Assembly (NCBI GenBank): GCA_017411665.1
Contig: JAFQPT010000264.1
Span: 1-5,551 of the forward strand
Direction: 5' to 3'
Length of the DNA stretch: 5,551 nt
Source of the DNA: Oscillospiraceae bacterium
GTDB taxonomy: Bacteria; Bacillota_A; Clostridia; Oscillospirales; Oscillospiraceae
Shown here: positions 1 through 5,286 of the stretch, piece after piece
Layout of the letters: the number at the start of each line of letters is the position of its first letter
How positions within the stretch are numbered: position 1 is the first letter of the stretch
The notes under the pieces: model-generated
What the model saw: only the letters and a program-made list of their open reading frames with translations
What the model was told of the DNA's origin: nothing
The model's database searches: none
Made by a program: the position numbers and the translations under genes

Positions 1-1577
1 GCACCAACCCAATCGTACAGACCGGAGCGCTGGAACTCACGCATCGGCTGAGCGTTTGCGTGAGAGAAGATGACCTGAATGTTGGCCTTTCTGCACTGCT
101 TAATCAGACGGGTGAAACCGTTCATTGCAGTTGCGTCGATTGCGGGTACAGAGCGCATACGAAGGACCAGAACGCGCTTGGTGCCGTTGTGGTTGGTGAT
201 TTCGGGGATCTTGTCAGCAGAACCGAAGAACATGGGGCCGGTGATTTCATAGACCATAACATGTTCGGGAACGGGCTTCATGCGGCCGTCCTCATCGCCG
301 GTGATTTCCACGTAATCCCATTCTCTGATGTCGGATACGTCTGCCATACGCTTCATGAACATCAAGCAAGCCAGACCCAGACCGACGCTGATTGCAACAA
401 CCAGGTCGAAGATTACGGTCAGCGCAAAGCTCAGCAGCAGAACTGCTACGTCGCTCTTGGGTGCCTTCTGCATGATTTCGATGAGCTTGTGGATGTGGCT
501 CATGTTGTAAGCAACAATGAACAGGATTGCAGCGATGGTGGGCATGGGAATCAGTGCTGCGTAAGGCATCAGCAGTACCAGAATCAGCAGCAGAACGATT
601 GCGTGAACCATACCTGCAACGGGGCTGCGGCCGCCGTTGTTGATGTTTGCTGCGGTACGTGCGATTGCACCGGTAGCGGGGATACCGCCGAACAGTGCGG
701 AAGCCATGTTGCCCAGACCCTGAGCGACCAGTTCCATGTTGGAATTGTGGTGTTCTTCCACCATTTCATCTGCAACCACTGCGCTCAGCAGAGATTCGAT
801 TGCTGCCAGAATTGCAATGGTAAATGCATCGGGCAGGACAGCCTGAACCAGAGAGAAGGATACTTCGGGCATGTGGAAGGAGGGCAGTGCGCTGGAGATG
901 GTGTACAGGTCACCGATGGTGTTTACAGGCAGCTTCAGCAGCTTCACCATAGCAGCGGTGACAACAACAGCAATCAGAGAGGGGGGCACACGCTTGAAGA
1001 ACTTGGGGGAAATGATCAGAATTGCCAGAGCAACCAGACCGACAACCAGTGCCATGGGGTTGAAGGTGCCAATGCAGGCAATGGTTTCCTCGACCTTTTC
1101 CATGGTTTCTACGGGTGCATGGGTAAAGGTCAGACCCAGGAAGTCTTTCACCTGACCGATTACGATGGTCACAGCGATACCTGCGGTGAAGCCCACGGTA
1201 ATGGGGTCGGGGATGAACTTGATCATGCTGCCCGCGCGCAGCAGACCCATGATGATCAGCATAATGCCTGCCAGTACGGTTGCAACGATCAGACCTTCCA
1301 TGCCGTTCTTGGCTACGACACCTGCAACGATGGTTGCAAATGCAGCGGTGGGGCCTGCAATCTGAACAGTGCTGCCGCCGAAGAAGGAAATGACAAAACC
1401 TGCAACGATTGCGGTGTACAGACCCTGTTCGGGGCCGACACCGGATGCCAGAGCCAGTGCGATGGACAGAGGCAGCGCAATAATTGCAACGATAATGCCG
1501 GAAATAACGTCTTTTACAAACTTGTCCTTGGAATAATCCTTCAGACAAAGGAACAATGCGGGAGTTAATTGCTTCAT
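1..1577 (-). CDS. SulP-family anion transporter with C-terminal STAS domain (3' end outside window)
   Basis: Inner-membrane transporter of the SulP/SLC26 family, which moves sulfate, bicarbonate, dicarboxylates or other anions by symport or exchange; the substrate cannot be told from sequence. The window holds 525 codons from ATG at 1577, with AAGGAGTA 7 nt upstream. Residues 20-425 are a run of hydrophobic helices. They include a TM1-like segment with ALPLSIALA followed by SGVGPEQGLYTA (45-56), the QIAGPTAAF stretch (72-80) typical of the family's TM3 anion site, and GGIPATGAIARTAAN (297-311), matching the family's conserved SRTAVN-type segment. A STAS domain starts near residue 442 (VYEITGPMFFGSADKI) and carries the DAT loop at 481-483. 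The reading frame is open to base 1, so roughly the last 20-50 residues of the STAS domain are missing. It is divergent from the Lit-like gene. Apart from Leu4 (TTA), it uses no TTA, CTA or TCA codons over about 500 codons. Confidence 0.95.
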   Translation of the reverse strand, partial: MKQLTPALFLCLKDYSKDKFVKDVISGIIVAIIALPLSIALALASGVGPEQGLYTAIVAGFVISFFGGSTVQIAGPTAAFATIVAGVVAKNGMEGLIVATVLAGIMLIIMGLLRAGSMIKFIPDPITVGFTAGIAVTIVIGQVKDFLGLTFTHAPVETMEKVEETIACIGTFNPMALVVGLVALAILIISPKFFKRVPPSLIAVVVTAAMVKLLKLPVNTIGDLYTISSALPSFHMPEVSFSLVQAVLPDAFTIAILAAIESLLSAVVADEMVEEHHNSNMELVAQGLGNMASALFGGIPATGAIARTAANINNGGRSPVAGMVHAIVLLLILVLLMPYAALIPMPTIAAILFIVAYNMSHIHKLIEIMQKAPKSDVAVLLLSFALTVIFDLVVAISVGLGLACLMFMKRMADVSDIREWDYVEITGDEDGRMKPVPEHVMVYEITGPMFFGSADKIPEITNHNGTKRVLVLRMRSVPAIDATAMNGFTRLIKQCRKANIQVIFSHANAQPMREFQRSGLYDWVG

Positions 1578-1626
1578 TTCTATCTACTCCTTAACAGAAA
1601 CTTTACGTACTTTCGCGAACCCCTAC

Positions 1627-1655
1627 AATATACTCCTTTTATTTGACATATGCAA
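1627..1655 (-). promoter_or_regulatory. candidate promoter of the SulP gene
   Basis: Read on the minus strand, TATATT (1627-1632) lies 17 nt after TTGCAT (1650-1655). The -10 matches the sigma-A consensus at 5 of 6 positions, but the -35 only at its TTG. Transcription would begin near 1620 and give a leader of about 43 nt. An 8-bp palindrome TTCGCGAA (1612-1619) sits at the start of that leader. The -35 overlaps one arm of an inverted repeat at 1650-1668. Confidence 0.45.
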
Positions 1656-1668
1656 CTAATTTTTGCAT
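1650..1668. repeat. short inverted repeat in the sulP / Lit-like intergenic region
   Basis: ATGCAA (1650-1655) and TTGCAT (1663-1668) form perfect 6-bp arms around a 7-nt AT-rich spacer. The left arm coincides with the candidate -35 of the SulP gene, where a repressor could act. The arms are short, so chance is possible and no known operator is recognised. Confidence 0.3.
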
Positions 1669-1714
1669 GAAAATTTGTGAAAAGTGAAAGTTTTTTTAGG
1701 CGTTTTTTTCGGTG

Positions 1715-1720
1715 TATAAT
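1715..1720 (+). promoter_or_regulatory. candidate -10 element of the Lit-like gene
   Basis: A perfect TATAAT lies 28 nt before the ATG at 1748, with a T-tract (1691-1697) where the -35 would fall. No good -35 match is seen there. The TTGACA at 1643-1648 is too far away to pair with it, and its own 17-nt partner (CATGAA) is poor. The start of transcription would be near 1727, giving a leader of about 20 nt that is almost all ribosome site. Confidence 0.45.
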
Positions 1721-1747
1721 GATTCCAGTTCCTTATGGGAGGTGCTT

Positions 1748-2395
1748 ATGAAAAAAGCCTCAAAAATGTATACCGCAGCCCTGATCATTGCCTTGATGGC
1801 GCTGGTGCTCAGTGCAGCCATTGCGGTGCCTCTGGTGTGGCGAGGGTTTTACTATCTGCATATAGATGCGCTCGGACTGCCGGAAAAAACAGGCTGGACG
1901 GCGTTTGAAATTCGGGAAGCCTTTGACGAAATGATGGACTATTGTGTATTTGGCGAACCCTTTGGCACAGGTGTGCTGAAGTGGTCACAGGAAGGATATG
2001 CACACTTTGCAGACTGTGCGGTGCTGTTCCGCATGGATTTCACTGCGCTGGCGATTTCTCTTGCCGGGGTGCTGCTGTTGCTGCATATCGGAAAAGATTA
2101 TACTGCACTTCCGATTCTGGGCAGGGGCCCGATGTTTTGGGCGGGCAGTCTGCTGTCCGGTGGTTTTGCGGTCATCGCAGGTCTGGCTGCGCTGGATTTT
2201 GACAGAGCATTCGTGATTTTCCACAGCCTGTTTTTCCCGGGAAAGACCAACTGGATTTTTGACTATCGTGTGGATGAAATCATTGAAGTGCTGCCGCAGG
2301 TGGTGTTCCGCAATTATGCGATTTTGATTGTGGGACTTTTATTTGCGGGATGTCTGCTTCTGATTGCGACAGATTTCAAATGTAATCAAAAATGA
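1748..2395 (+). CDS. DUF1461 / TIGR01906 integral membrane protein, Lit-like (putative lipoprotein intramolecular transacylase)
   Basis: A 215-residue membrane protein. The start at 1748 is chosen because GGGAGG (1737-1742) lies 5 nt upstream; an in-frame GTG at 1712 overlaps the promoter and lacks a ribosome site. Four hydrophobic segments are visible: about 9-31, 98-114, 128-149 and 190-208. The region outside the membrane after TM1 contains YCVFGEPF and the segment EGYAHFADCAVLF. TM3 is followed by FHSLFFPGKTNWIFD (158-172) and a DEIIEVLPQVVF stretch. This is the pattern of DUF1461, whose characterised member Lit moves an acyl chain within diacylated lipoproteins to give the lyso form. In Lit two histidines are important. 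His86 and His159 here occupy matching places (inference from recall of the family, not an alignment). Family membership is confident; the reaction is not. It ends at a shared terminator with the convergent DUF1836 gene and is divergent from the SulP transporter. Confidence 0.85.
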   Translation: MKKASKMYTAALIIALMALVLSAAIAVPLVWRGFYYLHIDALGLPEKTGWTAFEIREAFDEMMDYCVFGEPFGTGVLKWSQEGYAHFADCAVLFRMDFTALAISLAGVLLLLHIGKDYTALPILGRGPMFWAGSLLSGGFAVIAGLAALDFDRAFVIFHSLFFPGKTNWIFDYRVDEIIEVLPQVVFRNYAILIVGLLFAGCLLLIATDFKCNQK

Positions 2396-2400
2396 AAAAC

Positions 2401-2428
2401 AAAGCCGACCTCTCAGAGGTCGGCTTTT
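2401..2428. terminator. bidirectional rho-independent terminator between the Lit-like and DUF1836 genes
   Basis: A perfect 12-bp stem pairs 2401-2412 with 2416-2427 around the 3-nt loop TCA. On the plus strand it ends in a T-run. On the minus strand the A-rich bases just left of the stem give T residues too. It lies 5 nt after the stop of the plus gene and about 10 nt after the stop of the minus gene, so it can end both transcripts. Confidence 0.93.
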
Positions 2429-2437
2429 TCTGTAGGG

Positions 2438-2968
2438 TTATTCATCACCGGTTTCGTAATCCTGACGGATGACATCAAAGCAGCAGTCCAGATAGATCTT
2501 GTAGGCTGCAGTGATGATGGTGCTGCGGAGCATGGTCTTTTCCTCGGTGTCGTCATTGCCGATTTCATCCAGACTGTCCTTGATGCCGAAGACGAATTCC
2601 ATGACATTTTCCAGCTCATCGGTGAAATAGTCATAGGCTTTCTTGACGGTGTAGGACTCTTTCTGCACGGAAATGAACAGACTGAGGTTTTCCATGGAGA
2701 GGACATTTTTTGCGACAGCGATGAAAAACAGGTAGGCGATTTGTTCCCTGTAATACTGTTTCTTTACAGCATTCGCAACTAATCCTTTCTTCACGTAGTT
2801 GCTGACCATGGACGCCGTGAGATTCATGCCATCGAAAGAATCAAAATAGGAATTGATGTACTTCACAGTCTGCTCCAGATACAGACCCACGTCGGGGATG
2901 TCCTCGTATTTGGGCAGATGGAAGATGCGGGCGGGTTCCGCGATTTTTTCTCTGGTTTTGCTTTTCAT
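2438..2968 (-). CDS. DUF1836 domain protein with MerR-like helix-turn-helix, putative transcriptional regulator
   Basis: A 176-residue soluble protein of the DUF1836 family, found mainly in Firmicutes; no member's role is known to me. The central stretch NLTASMVSNYVKKGLV (49-64), followed by KKQYYREQIAYLFFIAVAK (69-87), resembles the recognition helix and wing of MerR-type helix-turn-helix domains, so DNA binding is inferred. The C-terminal half (about 100-176) looks helical and acidic (DDTEEK, DYETGDE) and may serve dimerisation. No transmembrane segment or signal peptide is seen. The frame stays open to an ATG at 3073, but those extra 35 residues cover both divergent promoters and are unlike the family, so ATG 2968 is preferred. 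That ATG has no Shine-Dalgarno and lies about 7 nt after a TATAAT box, so the mRNA is probably leaderless. The gene is divergent from degV and could act on the shared region; this is not shown by sequence. Confidence 0.85.
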   Translation of the reverse strand: MKSKTREKIAEPARIFHLPKYEDIPDVGLYLEQTVKYINSYFDSFDGMNLTASMVSNYVKKGLVANAVKKQYYREQIAYLFFIAVAKNVLSMENLSLFISVQKESYTVKKAYDYFTDELENVMEFVFGIKDSLDEIGNDDTEEKTMLRSTIITAAYKIYLDCCFDVIRQDYETGDE

Positions 2969-2974
2969 GGAATC

Positions 2975-3003
2975 ATTATATCTTGCGTTGTGGTTAAAGT
3001 CAA
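2975..3003 (-). promoter_or_regulatory. promoter of the DUF1836 gene, predicted leaderless start
   Basis: On the minus strand TTGACT (2998-3003), a 17-nt spacer and a perfect TATAAT (2975-2980) give a near-consensus sigma-A promoter. The expected transcription start, 7 nt past the -10, falls at 2968, the A of the ATG. No purine-rich ribosome site lies between the -10 and the ATG. Confidence 0.8.
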
Positions 3004-3034
3004 CAAAAACAGTGCAAAGGTTTTTTAATACCCG

Positions 3035-3063
3035 TTGACAAAAAGCGCTTAAACCGATATACT
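3035..3063 (+). promoter_or_regulatory. promoter of degV with palindrome in the spacer
   Basis: Consensus TTGACA (3035-3040), a 17-nt spacer and TATACT (3058-3063) form a strong sigma-A promoter. Transcription would start near 3070, with a leader of about 36 nt. The spacer holds an 8-bp perfect palindrome AAGCGCTT (3043-3050), a possible operator. Its -35 and that of the DUF1836 promoter are back to back, 31 bp apart. Confidence 0.82.
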
Positions 3064-3105
3064 GGATGGGCATAACTCCAAAAATAGAGAAATAAGGAGA
3101 ATAAT

Positions 3106-3969
3106 ATGAAAATTAAAATCGTTTCCGACTCTTCTTCCAATGTATATACGCTGGAAAGTGTTGACTATAGCACCGTACCTATGAAAATCATTGCAGGAGA
3201 GAAGGAGTTTGTAGATAGCCCCGCTCTGAACCTGCAGGAAATGGTCAAGTACTTGAAGCAGTACAAGGGCAAGTCCGGTTCCTCCTGCGCAAATGCACAG
3301 GAATGGCTGGATGCCTTCGGTGACGCGGACATTGCCTTCGGCGTTACCATCTCCAAGAATCTGTCCGGCAGCTACAATGCAGCACAGCAGGCCGCAGAAG
3401 ATTTCATGGAAGCAAATCCCGGCAAAAAGGCATACATCTTTGACTCTCTGGCTGCAGGTCCTCAGCAGGCAATGGTTTGCGATAAAATCGCAGAGCTGGT
3501 ACTGGCAGGCTGTGACTATGACACCATCGTGGAAAAGACTCTGGAGTACCACAACCACACCCATATTCTGTTCTGTCTGGAGTCTCTGACCAATCTGGCG
3601 CGCAACGGCCGCGTCAATCCTGCAGTTGCTAAGATTGCAGGTGCGCTGGGCATCCGTGTCTGCGGTGACGTAAAGGGCGGCGAAATCACTCCCGTAGTCA
3701 ATCCCCGCGGCGATAAGAAAGCGTTTGCAGCTCTGGTGGATATGCTGGGCGAACGCGGCTACGAAGATGGCAAGCTGATTCGTGTAGCCCAATGCTTCGG
3801 TGAGGCAAATGCACAGGGCTTCAAGAAAGCAGTTCTGGCAAAATACCCCAATGCAAACTTTGTCATCGAACATACCACCGGCTTGTGCAGCTTCTATGCG
3901 GAAGCAGGCGGCCTGATGATCGGCTTCGAAGGCGGCTACAACACCAATAACAATAACAAGGAATTCTAA
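3106..3969 (+). CDS. DegV family protein (FakB-like fatty-acid-binding protein)
   Basis: A cytoplasmic 287-residue protein of the DegV family, usual length about 280. Members bind a fatty acid; the FakB type presents exogenous fatty acid to the kinase FakA for phosphorylation before entry into phospholipid. AAGGAGA (3094-3100) lies 5 nt before the ATG. Visible family motifs are SDSSSN (7-12), SGSSCAN (57-63) in the place of the usual TSxP, ISKNLSGSYNAA (82-93), DSLAAGPQ (113-120), LFCLESLTNLARNGRV (155-170) with the Gly-Arg turn, GIRVCGDVKGGEITPVVNPRGDKK, and EHTTGLCSFYAEAGG (255-269) with His256. The SSC and LCSFYAE forms mark a subgroup that differs from classical FakB, where HTGPG stands at the C-terminal site. 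No fakA is in the window, so a FakB role is inference. The C-terminus ends in an Asn-rich tail (NTNNNNKEF). It is convergent with the AI-2E-type gene and divergent from the DUF1836 gene. Confidence 0.93.
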   Translation: MKIKIVSDSSSNVYTLESVDYSTVPMKIIAGEKEFVDSPALNLQEMVKYLKQYKGKSGSSCANAQEWLDAFGDADIAFGVTISKNLSGSYNAAQQAAEDFMEANPGKKAYIFDSLAAGPQQAMVCDKIAELVLAGCDYDTIVEKTLEYHNHTHILFCLESLTNLARNGRVNPAVAKIAGALGIRVCGDVKGGEITPVVNPRGDKKAFAALVDMLGERGYEDGKLIRVAQCFGEANAQGFKKAVLAKYPNANFVIEHTTGLCSFYAEAGGLMIGFEGGYNTNNNNKEF

Positions 3970-3975
3970 GAAAAG

Positions 3976-3999
3976 AGCTCCCCAAACGGGGAGCTTTTT
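3976..3999. terminator. bidirectional rho-independent terminator between degV and the AI-2E-type gene
   Basis: An 8-bp GC-rich stem, AGCTCCCC (3976-3983) with GGGGAGCT (3988-3995), closes a 4-nt loop and is followed by TTTT on the plus strand. On the minus strand the stem is followed by C and then TTTT. It starts 6 nt after the degV stop and lies about 10 nt past the stop of the convergent gene, so it can serve both. Confidence 0.92.
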
Positions 4000-4009
4000 G
4001 TTTTATGAA

Positions 4010-5146
4010 TTAGGGATTGGGGGAAGGCGGGTTGTTGCGAGTGAGCATATTGTTTCTCAAAAGCTGATAGACAGAGGCTGTCAGAGGAACGCCCAGCAGC
4101 ATGCCGGGGATTCCCATAATCCCGCCGCCGATGGTGATAGAGCCCAGCACGAAAATGCCGGGCAGACCGATGGAGGCACCCACAACCTTGGGGTAAATGA
4201 GATTGCCTTCCAGCTGCTGGAGAACCACAAGGAAAATGATAAACAGAACTGCCTGCAGAGGATTTACGGTGCAGATCATGAACGCACCTACGGCAGCACC
4301 GATATACGCGCCTGCAATGGGGATCAGTGCAGTGAAGCCAACCAGACAGCCAATCATCATGGCGTAGGGGAAACGGAAAATGCTCATGCCGATGATACAC
4401 AGCGTGCCGAGGATCACAGCTTCCAGACACTGTCCTACGATAAAGCTGTGGAAGCAGTTGTCCACGGTGGCGGTGACATAGCGGAAATTGTTCAAAACCC
4501 GTTCACCCAGATAGGTTTTGATGACACTGCAGATTTGTCTGCCCAAACGTTCCTTGCCTGCAAGAATGTAAACGGCAAATACAATGGCAATGAATGCGGT
4601 GGCAATGCCGGATACTACGCTGCTGACGCCGGATACGATGCTGCCCATTGCGCCGCCGACACCGCTCATTAGGAAATCAACCACCTTTTTGATGGTGTCC
4701 TGTACATTCAGATTTTCCAGTGTGTTGAGAATGTTGATGTCGGTCAGATAGGCGCTGATATTGAAGTTTTCATCCAGCCAGAAATATGCGGTACGCAGCG
4801 CACCGGGGAGTTTTTCCAGAAGCAGCTGCAGACATGCCAGCAGCTCCGGCAGAATCATGCGGAACAGCAGGATGACTACCAGCAGCAGGGTGATGAAGGC
4901 CAGAATCATACATACGGGACGGCGAATGCGCTGCAGAGCTGTATTGGTGCCGCTGGGTAGTACCCGCTCATAAAAGCTCATGAGAATATTGACGATATAT
5001 GCGATGACACCGCCGATAATCAAAGGGTAAGAAGCGCTCCATCCGATTCGGACGAAGAGTTCCAAAGACTCCCAATATCGGATACACAGATAAGCTACCA
5101 GTACGGTGACAACGATTCGAATACAGGTTTTCCATTGAAGGTTCAT
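4010..5146 (-). CDS. AI-2E family transporter (PerM / UPF0118 type membrane protein)
   Basis: A polytopic inner-membrane protein of the AI-2E transporter family (PF01594). Members include the autoinducer-2 exporter candidate TqsA, Na+/H+ antiporter-like proteins and the sporulation protein YtvI, so the substrate is unknown. I count 378 residues from ATG 5146. The N-terminal helix is followed by PLIIGGVIAYIVNILM, the family's first conserved segment, then a third hydrophobic stretch (CMILAFITLLLVVILLF). A mainly soluble middle part contains an amphipathic region and the segment up to ILAGKERLGRQI. Four to five further helices end in the signature YPKVVGASIGLPG (318-330), GGGIMGIPGMLLGVP (340-354). 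Two ATGs compete. The AAGGAA (5155-5160) lies 8 nt from the one at 5146 but only 2 nt from the one at 5152, so 5146 is preferred; choosing 5152 adds Met-Phe. It is alone in its transcription unit, so no partner suggests a substrate. Confidence 0.92.
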   Translation of the reverse strand: MNLQWKTCIRIVVTVLVAYLCIRYWESLELFVRIGWSASYPLIIGGVIAYIVNILMSFYERVLPSGTNTALQRIRRPVCMILAFITLLLVVILLFRMILPELLACLQLLLEKLPGALRTAYFWLDENFNISAYLTDINILNTLENLNVQDTIKKVVDFLMSGVGGAMGSIVSGVSSVVSGIATAFIAIVFAVYILAGKERLGRQICSVIKTYLGERVLNNFRYVTATVDNCFHSFIVGQCLEAVILGTLCIIGMSIFRFPYAMMIGCLVGFTALIPIAGAYIGAAVGAFMICTVNPLQAVLFIIFLVVLQQLEGNLIYPKVVGASIGLPGIFVLGSITIGGGIMGIPGMLLGVPLTASVYQLLRNNMLTRNNPPSPNP

Positions 5147-5154
5147 AAACATCG

Positions 5155-5160
5155 TTCCTT
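5155..5160 (-). promoter_or_regulatory. ribosome binding site deciding the start of the AI-2E-type gene
   Basis: AAGGAA on the minus strand. Aligned to the 16S anti-SD, it suits the ATG at 5146 (8 nt apart) rather than the ATG two codons earlier at 5152 (2 nt apart). Confidence 0.6.
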
Positions 5161-5176
5161 AAAAAATAATATTGCT

Positions 5177-5205
5177 ATTTAAGCATTCATTCAGCTAACA
5201 GTCAA
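5177..5205 (-). promoter_or_regulatory. candidate promoter of the AI-2E-type gene
   Basis: On the minus strand TTGACT (5200-5205), a 17-nt spacer and TTAAAT (5177-5182). The -35 matches the consensus at 5 of 6 positions and the -10 at 4 of 6. Transcription would start near 5170, giving a short AT-rich leader that ends in the AAGGAA ribosome site. Confidence 0.5.
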
Positions 5206-5223
5206 GGCACTATTTGTGAACAA

Positions 5224-5252
5224 TTGACACAGTTTCATGAAAATGATAACAT
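5224..5252 (+). promoter_or_regulatory. candidate promoter of the HD-domain gene with internal palindrome
   Basis: Consensus TTGACA (5224-5229), a 17-nt spacer and TAACAT (5247-5252, 4 of 6). The spacer contains a perfect 10-bp palindrome TTTCATGAAA (5233-5242). Transcription would start near 5259, giving a leader of about 28 nt. The -35 box is only 18 bp from the -35 of the divergent AI-2E-type gene. Confidence 0.5.
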
Positions 5253-5286
5253 GATGAAAAATACCATTCGAAAGGCAGGAAGAACA

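Noticed and set aside
910..1548. 212-aa minus-strand frame inside sulP
   Set aside because: It is an alternative frame of the real SulP gene. Its Arg/His/Cys-rich composition is typical of a shadow frame.
60..1568. 502-aa plus-strand open frame
   Set aside because: It lies antisense in register with a clear SulP-STAS gene. Its translation is rich in Cys, Gln, His and Asn with no recognisable domain, it starts at a GTG with no ribosome site, and the frame is explained by codon bias of the sense gene.
1643..1671. TTGACA at 1643-1648 as the -35 of the Lit-like gene
   Set aside because: The hexamer at 17 nt spacing is CATGAA (3 of 6), and the start would leave a leader of about 70 nt. The TATAAT at 1715 is a better -10.
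1712..1747. GTG start at 1712 for the Lit-like gene
   Set aside because: It overlaps the TATAAT box and precedes the likely transcription start. The ATG at 1748 has a strong ribosome site and is followed directly by a TM1-like segment.
2969..3073. N-terminal extension of the DUF1836 protein to ATG 3073
   Set aside because: The extra 35 codons overlap the promoters of both divergent genes, the GGAG is only 2 nt from that ATG, and the residues do not resemble the family's N-terminus.
3049..3873. 274-aa minus-strand open frame over degV
   Set aside because: It is the in-register mirror of degV, which has all DegV motifs, a strong promoter and a ribosome site.
3998..4672. 224-aa plus-strand open frame over the AI-2E-type gene
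   Set aside because: It is the in-register mirror of a clear membrane transporter and starts inside the terminator region.
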